From the NCBI GenBank assembly GCA_016630905.1, contig WBMQ01000002.1, positions 2,914,001 to 2,978,000 on the forward strand: a stretch of 64,000 nucleotides of DNA, read 5' to 3'. Every line of letters begins with the position of its first letter. The first letter of the stretch is position 1. Shown in pieces: positions 33,669-44,264 of the stretch. This DNA is from Capillidium heterosporum. Lineage: Eukaryota; Entomophthoromycota; Entomophthoromycetes; Entomophthorales; Capillidiaceae. Under the pieces are notes generated by a model that was not told where the DNA came from, did no database searches, and saw only the letters and a program-made list of their open reading frames with translations. The position numbers were made by a program, and so were the translations under genes.

Positions 33669-35478
33669 TTGCAACTATCTGTAATGCTGTATAGCTATAG
33701 GTTAAGTCTCACTTCCATCTCACAGGTTTACTACTCATTACTTTACCATAAACTGGAGATATCCCCACTATAAGGCACAAACCATGGATGAGACAACCAA
33801 TCCGAAGTAGTTTTCCCAGTTCAAACAGGGGTTGGAGTTGGATCCTCATACAGACATTCTACAGACATCCTTATGCAAATCAGCATTCTGCAGTTGGCCG
33901 ATCCTTCTCATTCAATTTGCTAAACCTATTTTTACGAGACCAAGCTACTTATGCGATTCTGCAAATGAAATGAACTAGGTTTACAATACTTGTGAACCAA
34001 AAAGCTTTACTTTCGTTTCTTTAAGATAGTTATGCTCCTATAGCCTAAAGGTATCAATTATGCCTTTACATAAAATATAATCACAAGTAAAAAGTTTGTA
34101 AACTGCCAACACTTTATATGTTAGTATATACCCAAATTTCATTAAAATTTTTTCAAAAGAAAGCTTTGAATGCTATACAAGATTTAAGAGAATCAAAATT
34201 CAATAGCATATATACGTATTTTTATTAGTTAAACAAAAAGATATATACGTGGAACCAAAAAGTTTGGCAAATGTTATGAAAAAACGCCTTAGTTTCAACT
34301 TTATAATATAAATATTTATTTCAATCAATTTATAAAAAAAACATATATATTCTCATATAGCATATATATCGTTAGAATTTTTCTATTTGGGTATTTTAAA
34401 TGAAACTTGAGATATATGCCAACCACTATATCAACCAATTTATATGTTTATATATCTAAATTTTGACAGTTTGAAAACTTATTGAGCTTGGCTGTAGAAT
34501 TCTTTCATCTAGTATTTTAGAGTTAAGATGGAGAAGTTACCACCATCTAAGTGGTTTTACTCGAACCTATACAAGCTTATTCAAATCCATACCGTTAGTA
34601 TACTATGCAAGATAAGCTAATGACCTTTAGTGTGTTTTTATATATATTAGGCCATCCTTTATCATATATGGTTTAGCCATTCTAAACTTCAAACAGCTTC
34701 TTCAGATAACTCCTTTCAATTGTGTTAATGGAAGTCAATTGCATCCATGGCGGTAAACTTACATTGATACTACTAAGCTTTCTATATAATATATTTTCTT
34801 AAAAACGTATATTCTAGCCAATACAGTTTCTTTTACTAAGTTTAGGCATATTGTTAAGTCCATTGATTGCCAATTTTCTTTGAGTGTTAGGAGACGGTCT
34901 GTCATCCAGGCTGCATGGTGAATTTTTGAATGGGTTCTTTTTTAGTTGTTTCCTGCTGTGAGCCACGATTTGTATCACTGACGTGCCGTTATTTTTACAT
35001 CTGAGATTGGAAATAAAATTTTAATATATATACTATATCTATAAATTTATTCTAATAGCAGATGCAGTCCACTAATATAGTACTATTTTTAGTAAAACAT
35101 TACTACCTGTCTTATGTAATATATACTATAATTTACCATATAGCTTAAAATTTCTTTACATAAAACAATTTTAATCTACATGTACGTATTTACAATGTAG
35201 TTACAACTGTATTCAATTTATAAACGAAATGGTGATATCAATCTTTTTATCACCAACCAATAAAGCTGCAGCAAGATCCGTCTTTTCTTGGGATTATTAA
35301 CTTTAACGTGGCTATAATCAATATCTGCTCTGAGCCTCCGTCCTATCCGTAGTTATTAGTGTTTCCCCAGCATCCATATAAATTATGCTCGATATCGAAA
35401 TCCTTATTCCTAAAAAGCCACAAGGATACGTAACCATAACTTGTAACCAGTATTTACCGCCAGCCAAGGCCCTTTGGA
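33669..35478. other. Intergenic spacer, very AT-rich
   Basis: 1.8 kb. About 34100-34480 and 34990-35250 are extremely AT-rich with TATATA runs. No gene. It may hold relic DNA too diverged to see. Confidence 0.4.
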
Positions 35479-35883
35479 TTAATCAGTTCTGGAGTATAGA
35501 ACGTTGCTGATAAATTCATTCATAGTAAGTGAATTAAGCATAGTACTAAGAGTAGATAATCCCTTGGTGCTTACTTTGAAATCATAGGCAGGGTACATAT
35601 TCGGACTGTTTAAGTTTTTTTCACGCATAGTAATTCTTGTACAAATAAAATCAGTTTTCATATCAGCTTTTCAGATTTTAGATCGAAATCTTATATTAGA
35701 CGATGTTGTTACGATGTTCTTGAGCTACCTTGAATAGTTTGGATGAGTAAAGAATAATGCTCAGCTCTCGGTCCCTATATCTTTGGTTCAGCAGATCTAT
35801 GATGTTGTGGGATATTTCATGAGCTGACATCGTATTTAATAATAGTAAGACAACGTAAATAGTTGATGTAAGCTAAATTCCAT
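35479..35883 (-). pseudogene. Decayed CAP-domain gene
   Basis: Minus-strand relic of the 33004 gene. ATG at 35881-35883 gives MEFSLHQLFTLSYYY and a stop. A shifted frame continues with MSAHEISHNIIDLLNQRY, ELSIILYSSKLFKVAQEH, matching the intact DIITKLNQERKSRGL and INLSKVAQIHS. A middle part is lost, and the end reads YPAYDFKVSTKGLSTL, FISNVLYSRTD (intact: LGYEVSSKGAKT, NAVIYSKG). An upstream TTTATATAGG matches the intact gene's promoter. Several lesions; not functional. Confidence 0.7.
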
Positions 35884-37021
35884 CTTGATATATTTTAACG
35901 TTGTAAGCCAGTTGGTTTTGAAGTTTATATAGGATTTTAGTTTCTTGGGATGTTGAGAATCTTCAAAGTCTGGTCTTACTTTCATATTACCAGTTTACTA
36001 TTAGCAGCTATAGGATGAACTGACTGTTTCTTGGATATATAAATTTTTATTTTCATTCCAATATCAAATGTTAACCTAGAAACGCATTATAATCTAAATT
36101 TCAGCTTATTATATGGCATTGAATAGGCTAGCAGAAGCATTGGGATTCAAATAAATCTTTATGAAATTATACGATAAAATCGACGAGATAAACTAATTCC
36201 ATCACAAATCCAAATATATTAGCCTGCTCCTTCATACCGTGCAATTTCCAAGACAAAGTAGTGGCTGAATCCCTTTATACTGACATCTCCCCTAGCACTC
36301 TCATACAAATTAACATTTTGCAATAGCCTGATTCTTCTTATCTAGCTTATTATAAATACTTCTATGATTTGAATCCCATGGTTTTGCAAACTTAGAAATA
36401 TTGTTTTTATATACTAGTGATTGAATTGCTTTTATAAAGGCCTACCTTCCTTTCCTTTCAACAGGATTTATTGCATTCAGACATAAATATTAATATCAAT
36501 AGTTTGTTATCAGTAAAGAAGTATAAAATTTTAATCTCACATTTTGCTATGTATTCGATAGAAGTATTATCCTTCATAAAAAACCATTAGTTTCGAGATA
36601 TATATTTGTTAAATATCTACAAAACAGTACATTACTATATGGCTCGACCACAGAATGAAGTTTGTTAACTGGCAAAACTTGTTGTAAAGTAACCTAATGG
36701 GCATGATTTTCAAAGAGTATGTCCAATTTACTAGACTTAAAACCTTAGAAGCACAATATCAGAACATATAGCATCCTACTCTAATAGAATCTCCCAATAC
36801 GAACTTTAAATTTAAATCTTTGGCTCGCCACTCAAAGGGGAAATAGGTAGTTAAAGAGCTAAGGATGCGGATAATTTTAATCAGTGATTAGTAAATCTTT
36901 ATAACTTTTTAATAAATATACTTTATTTAAATGTAAACTTGGTCTATTTCGGAGAGTATATCATACTTTAAATGTAGAAGGTGTCATTGTAAAGGTAAAG
37001 TTGCTCATCAGACCTGAATAC
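35884..37021. other. Intergenic spacer
   Basis: AT-rich, no supported gene. Ends at the terminal inverted repeat of the MITE-like element. Confidence 0.4.
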
Positions 37022-37678
37022 TATGTCAATTTAGCTCTTCAGCTAAGTCGGATGTCGAATACTAGATTATTTTATTTTTCATAGGTAGCCCACATGTGTG
37101 CTACTACTCGATAATGTACTTTGGGTTACGTATTTTAGGAATCTTTTAAAACGTTTACTTAAACTAACCCAGCTTAAATCTACGATCCCAAAACCCCAAA
37201 GATCTAAAAACAATTGAAAACCCTAATCCCAAAAAAATCCAAAGACCTCTTTTCTTTCTGGGCAAGAATTCTGATATGTATATCATAGCTCTGGAGAAAG
37301 CCATAGCTTGGAAACATGCCAGTGGATTCTTTTCCAACAAAAAGGTAAGACACATGTTCTGGTTGCTGTAGTCTGCCATCAAAGCTAGATCCCAATTACT
37401 CTGCAAGGTGGCAATTGGAAAGTCCGAAATCTAGGGCAAACGAAGACTATATCCATAACGGGGAATCGATCCCAGGCAAATTTAAGTGAATTAGTGGCGA
37501 ATTAGAGTGATGGGAACTGGGTAGATAATAATTTAAAGCGTGAGAAAAGGATATGTGAAAAATGAAAATACGTAATCCGAAGCACATTGTCAAGTAGTAG
37601 CACACACGTGGACTACCTATAAAAAATAAATTAATTCGATGTTCAATTCCGCTTTAACTGAAGAGCTAAGTTGACATA
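37022..37678. mobile_element. MITE-like foldback element with long terminal inverted repeats
   Basis: The left end (37024 to about 37140) and right end (about 37560 to 37676) are inverted copies of each other. The left TAGGTAGCCCACATGTGTGC and ATGTACTTTGGGTTACGTAT have inverted counterparts at about 37585-37617 with a few mismatches, and TTAGCTCTTCAG near the left tip mirrors CTGAAGAGCTAA at the right tip. Outermost bases are TGTCAA..TTGACA, each flanked by TA (37022-37023 and 37677-37678), as expected for TA target-site duplication of Tc1/mariner-type elements. About 650 bp with no transposase, so non-autonomous. Open frames inside (37164-37406, -) are probably fortuitous. Confidence 0.65.
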
Positions 37679-37884
37679 CTATATGTTGGCATGATCGACT
37701 TCGCCGAGTGTATGACCACTGGCTTGAACTTCCAGTCGAGTAGGTTCGGCCGAACTTGGTGAATCCTTCAGTATGGGACGTGATATGTTTATCATGTTAT
37801 GGGCTGGCTAATATAGACACGGTTGAATTCTTTACAACCAATAAAAATTTTCAAAACTCTTAATCCTTGCAAAACCACTGGCTA

Positions 37885-38262
37885 GGAATCTTTAAGTGGT
37901 TAATTAAACTAATCTGACTTGAATCTACGATCTTAAAACCCAAGACCTGAAAACAACAGACCAAAATCCCTCAGAAAACCCAATCTAAAAGAGATCTTAA
38001 AACCCCAAAATCCTGAATTCAAAGAAGACCAATCTCTCTTTCTGTGCAAATTTCGCTATATATATCATAGCTCAGAAGAGAGTCATAAATTGGCCACATA
38101 TAAGAATATTATTTCCACTGAAGGAGTAAGAATAAGGGAGAGATAATGACGCATGACCTGCAGCATTTCGTCATGTAGTGGCGCTATCGTGAGTTACTTA
38201 AAAAGGAAAAATTGTCCAATTGTTCGATTTACAACTTAACTAGAGAGTTAAGTCGATATTAT
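37885..38262. repeat. Second, partial copy of the MITE-like element
   Basis: From TAGGAATCTTTAA at about 37890 the sequence is alignable with 37137 onward: AAATCTACGATC versus GAATCTACGATC, AAACCC blocks, CTCTTTCTGTGCAA versus CTTTCTGGGCAA, ATATATCATAGCTC, and a right end with GAGAGTTAAGTCGATATTAT like GAGCTAAGTTGACATACTAT. The left inverted repeat is absent, so this copy is truncated. Same orientation as the first copy, about 750 bp away. Confidence 0.5.
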
Positions 38263-38416
38263 ATAAACACTTTATACTTTCTTTTAATTTCAACATCACG
38301 ACAAGAAAATTTTAAATCAACAACTGCTGGCCATTAAACGAGAACTATACTCTTAACTTTGAGGTTTGTACAAGTTGGAATTAGATATAAAGCCCAAAGA
38401 ACCTCCCAGCATACCC

Positions 38417-38424
38417 CTATAAAT
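38417..38424 (+). promoter_or_regulatory. TATA box of the intact B gene
   Basis: CTATAAAT, about 55 nt upstream of the ATG at 38473, a spacing similar to that of the A genes. Confidence 0.5.
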
Positions 38425-38472
38425 CCAAAAGAGCCAACAACACAGGTAGTATATAGGCTACAACTCTAAAAG

Positions 38473-38859
38473 ATGTTCATATTCAAAAAAAATCATAAAG
38501 CCAACGCATTCAACTCTTTGGAAGACTGCGAGCATGCCGCTTCTTTCAAACAGTTCGTCCTCAGTGACAACGGTTTTAACCTCTCTCAATACTTGGGCTA
38601 CATCTACGCCAAAATCACCGACTGTTCCCAACACGTTAATGTCCATGCTAAAGTTATTGAGATCTTCAACTGCATTCAAAAAACTGGTCCCAATTTGAAG
38701 TTGGAAGAACAACCTACCTTGAGTGAAAACCAAATTGAATTTTGGAACTACGTTCGCACGAATACATTCTTGAAGTTTATCGATGACAGCGATATATGGG
38801 ATATCGCTAATGAACCATTCGTAATTGAGAAGAATATGTATTTTAAAGTGGGATTTTAG
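38473..38859 (+). CDS. 'B' family small soluble protein, intact copy B5
   Basis: Unrecognised family, 128 residues, single exon. Starts MFIFKKNHKANAFNSLEDCE, then SFKQFVLSDNGFNLSQYLGY, AKVIEIFNCIQKTG, LKLEEQPTLSENQIEFWNYV and FLKFIDDSDIWDIANEPF. No signal peptide or membrane segment; acidic and probably helical, hence likely cytosolic. It is the only undamaged member. B1, B2 and B4 match it across most of their length, and B0 in part. Unlike those, it has no convergent A gene beside it (38860-39565 holds none). Its role is unknown. Repeated pairing of B relics with A genes suggests a functional or historical link between the families. Confidence 0.7.
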   Translation: MFIFKKNHKANAFNSLEDCEHAASFKQFVLSDNGFNLSQYLGYIYAKITDCSQHVNVHAKVIEIFNCIQKTGPNLKLEEQPTLSENQIEFWNYVRTNTFLKFIDDSDIWDIANEPFVIEKNMYFKVGF

Positions 38860-39565
38860 ATTTTGGGAAAAGATATGACTGGCAAGTTATTTTATATCGA
38901 TGTGGTAAAGATACAACAAATAAAGGAACTTGGATGATTTGTATAGAAATATAGATGAATTTATAACTTTCAATAATTTAATTATAAAATAAAAAACCAA
39001 AACATGAGCATAGTAAAAAGTTTGCAAGTTATCGATATTATACTTTACAGTTCTTTAATTACTTGAAGTTTATAGATTTCGTACTTCATTTACTCTGTTC
39101 ACTTTAAATGAAAATGATCAAGTTCACTCATCTCTTATTGATTTAAAGTTATAGGTGTATCTTTCAAGCATTACTTCTGTTGAAAAATTTGCCTTTTGTA
39201 CTAAATCCCCTAACTTTTGGATAAAATTCTATGGATATACCTATACAAAAATCAAATACTTGAATTTAATAAAGAACTAATTTCGAAAATTATCAATATT
39301 CATCAAAAGCCTTACTTTAATAACAGCCGATTTGACTTTTCAAAGTCACTTTCATTCTACCTAAGCTACTTTACCTAAAATTCAATTTGAAATACATACA
39401 CTTCCAAGTCCAAAAGCCTCAAGCAAACTTCATTTTATTTACTTTTTATTAGTTAGATGATCGATAGTGACGTCAGGTCTGCCGTCATTTATAGAGCTAA
39501 AGATGTTGAAAGGTGGTCTCTTTCAATTATCAAGAAGGTAGGAGATAGTAAGAGATAGATATACC
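38860..39565. other. Intergenic spacer with CRE-like site
   Basis: AT-rich region upstream of the 39566 gene. Contains the palindrome TGACGTCA at 39468-39475, about 90 nt before the ATG, a consensus bZIP/ATF-CREB site. No gene. Confidence 0.5.
39468..39475 (+). promoter_or_regulatory. CRE/ATF-type palindrome upstream of the mitochondrial protein gene
   Basis: Perfect TGACGTCA about 90 nt before the start codon. Bound by ATF/CREB-family bZIP factors in fungi. Its position suggests a real element, but a single 8-mer can occur by chance. Confidence 0.4.
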
Positions 39566-40483
39566 ATGCTGAAGTTAACTCGAACACCCTACATCAGTTT
39601 AAAGTTTCAACCTAGGTTGACGGGATTCCTACAAACCCAACCCATTATCCACCAATCTATCCAAATAAACCCAACCAATCGATTTACCTACCTACAGCAG
39701 CGCCACATCCACAACCCCAAATTCCCCACCGACTTGATAAAACGTCTTTTACTAGGAAGGTTTCTAAGTCCCTACAAGCTACTTTCCCCTATCTCAACTT
39801 TCAGATTCGGTTTAACTGCTGGACTTTTACTTTATTCCATGATATTCTATCCAACCATATTCCTAAGTTTCTTGGGGGTAGGCTCAGCCTTCCTAGCCTA
39901 CAAAGCGATGCGCTTACGCAGACAGCTACAGCAAGTCTTCAACGGGTTCAGCAATTTGAATGTAAGTGGAAGTAGTCCCAACATCTTAGGTCTGTTTTCC
40001 ACTATATTCCCTAACATCCAAATGGGTTTGAATGTCGACTCGAAGTTTGTCAATAGTCTGTACGAGAAAGCTAAGCGGTGTATAGAGTTAAATATTAAAG
40101 ACAATCGATCAGGTATCCGACAACTGAGTTCAGAGCTAGTAGGCACCGATTTGGACTCCCAGCTCTTTTTCAAGGAACCCCATAATGTAATCCAAACTAC
40201 TTCTAATGTACAGGGGGAGGAAGGAAATTTGATAGGGCTGGAGTTTTTTGCCGAGTGTGGTAACTATCAACTGCTATTTAAAGTTGAAGGGAAGCTTAAG
40301 GGAAATGAGCAGTCTTTTAATGAAGCTGAAATCGAAGGGGATGTAGAACTAATACGCATGCAGGTTATCTTGCTGGATACTTGGCAGCAGTTCCTTTTGG
40401 ATCCTATCGATACTGATGAAGACAATCGAGCTAGTAAGATCAACAAGGGCAAAGTCAAAGTCGCCGAGTACCGCGAGCTATAA
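39566..40483 (+). CDS. Probable mitochondrial inner-membrane protein, unknown function
   Basis: 305 residues, single exon. The N-terminus is rich in basic, Ser/Thr and Gln residues without acidic ones for about 55 residues (MLKLTRTPYISLKFQPRLTG...LQQRHIHNP), typical of a mitochondrial presequence. Hydrophobic segments at residues about 81-112 (FGLTAGLLLYSMIFYPTIFL followed by SFLGVGSAFLAYKAM) make one or two membrane passes. The C-terminal ~190 residues are soluble, with a region like GLEFFAECGNYQLLFKVEGK in a beta-rich pattern. No domain recognised. Convergent with RCY1; the two stops are about 100 bp apart. Confidence 0.7.
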   Translation: MLKLTRTPYISLKFQPRLTGFLQTQPIIHQSIQINPTNRFTYLQQRHIHNPKFPTDLIKRLLLGRFLSPYKLLSPISTFRFGLTAGLLLYSMIFYPTIFLSFLGVGSAFLAYKAMRLRRQLQQVFNGFSNLNVSGSSPNILGLFSTIFPNIQMGLNVDSKFVNSLYEKAKRCIELNIKDNRSGIRQLSSELVGTDLDSQLFFKEPHNVIQTTSNVQGEEGNLIGLEFFAECGNYQLLFKVEGKLKGNEQSFNEAEIEGDVELIRMQVILLDTWQQFLLDPIDTDEDNRASKINKGKVKVAEYREL

Positions 40484-40583
40484 AAATTTTTCTATACATA
40501 TCAAAAAATAAACCTATACCTACAAATTCTTAACTATATAAAGCTTTATTGCTAACTTACACTTCAATCCCAACTTATAAACT

Positions 40584-43340
40584 TTACATGACCGAACAGC
40601 CATCCACCTCGATATACTTTTGAATTTTCTTATAATCAGCTCGTCGCTGTACAAATTCCAATAGATCTTCAGGATGAAATACACCCATAAACCGTTCCTG
40701 ATCTTGTAGCAATATCTTCAAGTTTTCAGGACTTAGCAAGTACAGGTTAGCTACCTCCTTGAGTGCTTGGAAGTGATTGACGACGTTAGGTAAGTCCAAA
40801 GTCACAACCCAACTGAAGTAGCCCGATAGATCGGACAACAGCTGGTACCCACCAGCTTCGTCAAAGACAAACATCTTGATGTGTTTGGATAGATCGTTAA
40901 AGAGTCGTAATGCGATCTCTGAGTAGAAAACCTCTAGAATCTTGACGTCCAGGTCAGCTCCTTTGACCAAGTTGACATGGGCGATGAGACAGTTGACGAC
41001 TTCTTTACATGCATTGGTAGGCTGCAGGCTCTCCAACTTGCCCCGTCTAAAGTCTTGGGCTGTCTGATGGTGGCGTAAAAGGGTATGGACGTGGGACATC
41101 AAAGTTTGGATCGACAAATCTAAACCTTCGGCCACCTTGCCGTCGACGGCCGTCTCGAACCTTTTCTTGGCGATGACATTGGGGTCGAGGAAATCGTTCA
41201 GGTCTACAAACTTGGCGATGTGCTGGCGGAAGTAGTGGTCTACGTGGTTGGTGACACGATCGACTACTTTAATGAGGTCGAAGAAGCTGAGTACAGGACC
41301 TACCAACGATCCCCCTTCCAACGAATTGAACTGTTGGGATTGGTGCAGCCGCAGCTCGACGAAGGTGGCATCGAACCCTTTAGTCAAATGGTGCCCCACC
41401 AAATAGCTGATGAGACGGTTAAAAATTTGCTCTACGGTGTTGGTGACCAATCGCTGACACTGATAGATCTGCTTGAAGACGAGGAACTGGGTAATACGGT
41501 CCAGCGACTGTTGGTTCAAGGTGATCATCGATACAGCCAGGGGCTCTGATATAAATTTGCTGAAGTCCAACTTGTTTGTAGTTGCCGGTAAAGAGTTGGC
41601 TCTAGGAGATTTGGGGGAAGTAGGGTTTCCACCTTCGTTGTCCGGATCGGTATCGTGAAACTGGTCGTCATGGGTGTCGCTAATATCTACGCTCTGCGAT
41701 CGCTTGGAATTGAATTTGAAGTAAGCGGGTTTCTTGAACACCTTGGAGACCGAGCTGAACATTTTGTTGCGATTGTTCCTTATCGAACCGAAGAACCCGT
41801 TGTTGCTGCCGTCATTGTTGCCATCTGAGCTACCGAACTGCTGGTACCAGAAGCTCTTTGTCAATGTTTCATAGTTTAAATCTAGGAACAGTAACTCGTT
41901 CTTCACTAGGTTGTCCAGCAATGGTTGGAAGAAGTTGTAGAAGGCGACTATACATCGGTTGCTATCAACGCTGACGAGGTCTTTAACCTTGTCGATCAGA
42001 GTTAGGCCTGAATTCAAAGTCTTGACGAGGATCTGAGGGTAGAGTTCTGGTAACATGTCACTTTGTTCCTCAGCTGTATCCAAGATAGGCCCCAGGAATC
42101 CAACCAAAGGACCTAACAATAACTGCTCCAAGAATACGGTGTTACCTTGCATGGCGTCGGAGAAGATTTTGAGAATCAGCTGGTTCTCCAGTTGGATTTC
42201 ATTCAACAGAACGTCAAAGTACTGGTCGATATTTTGGAATATACCATCCAGGTCATCAACCTGAATCGGGTGCCGTATAGTTGTGATACACGAAGATGGG
42301 GTTCTGTTCTATCAACCACTTGATCCCCAAGTTGTCCCCTTCCAATCCTTGTAAAGCTAGCGAATAAACCTTTAGCTCTTCTAAGTCCATCGTAGAGTAA
42401 GCGGTGTTCAAGTTAGTCAACAGACTCGATTGGAAGTACTCTCGGACTATAAGTAAATTCAGTTGGATCTGGGGGTAAGCTGTCTACGAAGTTAGCCTTA
42501 GATAAGTTGGTCAGCCTGTAGAGTTGCTTGGACATGGAGGCTAAGTCGGTGCCTTGAAACGTATTCCAGTAGACTTGAGGCCCATCCAGATGTTTGAACT
42601 GTAGGTACTCATCCCCGTAGTTTAACCACAGTCTCTTCAACATGACTTCTGGCTTGTCTGAAACTTTGGTGTCCTCCCAATCTTCTTTATCTAGACATTT
42701 AATTAATTAATTAGTGCTTATGGATTGAAAAATAACTACTTGTCTCGTTCCAATCCAATTTCGAGTAGCTAATGTCCTTGAGTCGGCTAGCCCATACCCT
42801 ATCTTGGCTTACCAGATATTTGAACCTTCGGTTAGTCTGCTTTAATTCCAACAATGATTTTATAGATAGGTAGTTCAACAAAAAGAACATGGTGTCGTTA
42901 TCCAAATCGGTTATAACAGTCGAGCTTTTATCTTTAGCTTTACTTTTAGTTGTGTTTCCCTTATTATCTTTCTTATTGGACGTGAGGAAGTGGTGGGACA
43001 GCCCACTGGTCGTTGGCTTAGGCTTGGGTATAATTTTGGGGGAGGTGGAAGCTTCTTGCTTCACCTTGGGTTTACTACTGAATGGTAGCCACATGTTGAA
43101 CCCTCCTTTACGCTCTACTTCCTTTTCAACCTCCTTTGAATCGACTTTATCAACCGATTTCTCTTCGGCTTCAACTTCCATTTCGGAACTCAATTGCACT
43201 GGTTCCTGCTCAACTTCATCTTGGTAACTTTTATCTTTTTTGTCGTACGTATCAAACTTTGGAGATTTCCCATCGTTCCAAGCTTCTACCGATCCATCCA
43301 AACTACCTTCGCCGTACAGGTAATCACCACTAAAACTCAT
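40584..43340 (-). CDS. RCY1: Recyclin-1, F-box and exocyst Sec10-like protein
   Basis: F-box protein of endosome-to-Golgi/plasma-membrane recycling. Exons 42740-43340, 42488-42690, 42292-42438 and 40584-42260 give about 875 residues. The N-terminus is acidic and low-complexity; the F-box lies at about residues 145-190 (DLDNDTMFFLLNYLSIKSLL, LKQTNRRFKYLVSQDRVW). The long C-terminal region is helical and Sec10/exocyst-like (e.g. YFDVLLNEIQLENQLILKIF, FLEQLLLGPLVGFLGPILDT). It ends GCSVM, a CaaX prenylation box, as known for yeast Rcy1. Introns two and three are short (49 and 31 nt), and their borders were set by frame continuity, so these are the less certain joints. A serine-rich insert (about SQSVDISDTHDD...PTSPKSPRANS) interrupts the C-terminal region. 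Confidence 0.88.
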
Positions 43341-44264
43341 CTTGGAACTAGCTCCTTACTCTTGTTGACTTTAACAAAGCCAAAATTCAATTTGGATTTT
43401 AATAAGGGATGGTGACTCAAATATATATGATGTCATCTTTCTTTGGTTCTGGCAAATTGATCCAAAAAGATTTGGCTGAACGCAACAAGACTAGTCCAAC
43501 ATATTGGCCAAGGATTTGATGAACTCTGTGAAAGTTCAATGTATTGACCATGTATAATAATTCATATTGTACTTGATTACAGATGCCACTTTCGAGGAAA
43601 ATAGCTGTACTATTCGGTTCAGAGTATTTGAATAGGCTTTACGAGTTTAAATGTAAAACTACAGATTTTCTTGGTGATAGTGATGGAAAATGGTAGCTCT
43701 AGTGAATTTTAGTATATTAGCAGTTGGATATAGCTGCGTTATAGTGCTTTAATCATTATAAACACATCATCATAGACATGAATTTTTATAAGGCAATGTA
43801 TTCCTCCTATACAAAGGCATTAAAATCCTATATAAGTATAGCGGACAAAAGCAACTTATTCCAAAGGCCAAGGGTATGCATCTCAATAGTTATATCATTC
43901 GAAAGCTTGACGGTTGTAAAATACTTTATAGTGGTTGCCAAGCAGCTTACAAGAAAATCCTGTACAGAACCTATATACCGCTCAGAGCTTGACCCTTCAG
44001 CCAGGTCCTTTGTAGTTAACTTCAAAGAAAATCCAATGAAGTTTGTACATTTCCAAACTTATAGAACTTAATTGGCTATAGCAGTCTCCATAAAAGGCAA
44101 AAGTATAGATGAGCTTATATATTTTGTAAGATGGTTCATTTCAACACGGACAAAATATAGTAGACGGTGAAAATGTAAAAATAGCTTCGAAAGTTGAACC
44201 ATTATAAAGCTCACCAAGCTAACCTCCTTCTCAACTCAGCCTTATCCATCCAGCAACCACAACA
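43341..44264. other. Divergent promoter region
   Basis: Between RCY1 (-) and the secreted gene at 44265 (+). A 97-codon frame with ATG at 43778 has no recognisable domain or good promoter and is not called. A TATA-like TATAAAG lies about 60 nt before 44265. Confidence 0.4.

Noticed and set aside
37164-37406. 80-codon frame inside the MITE-like element
   Set aside because: No transposase motif, and the second copy of the element does not keep the frame.
37440-37520. tRNA-like T-arm (GGGGAATCGATCCC)
   Set aside because: No matching acceptor or anticodon stems at the right distances on either strand, and the T-loop consensus is not met; it lies inside the MITE-like element.
43778-44071. 97-codon frame on the plus strand between RCY1 and the secreted gene
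   Set aside because: ATG present but no domain, no relation to neighbours, and an equally long frame on the other strand; not supported.
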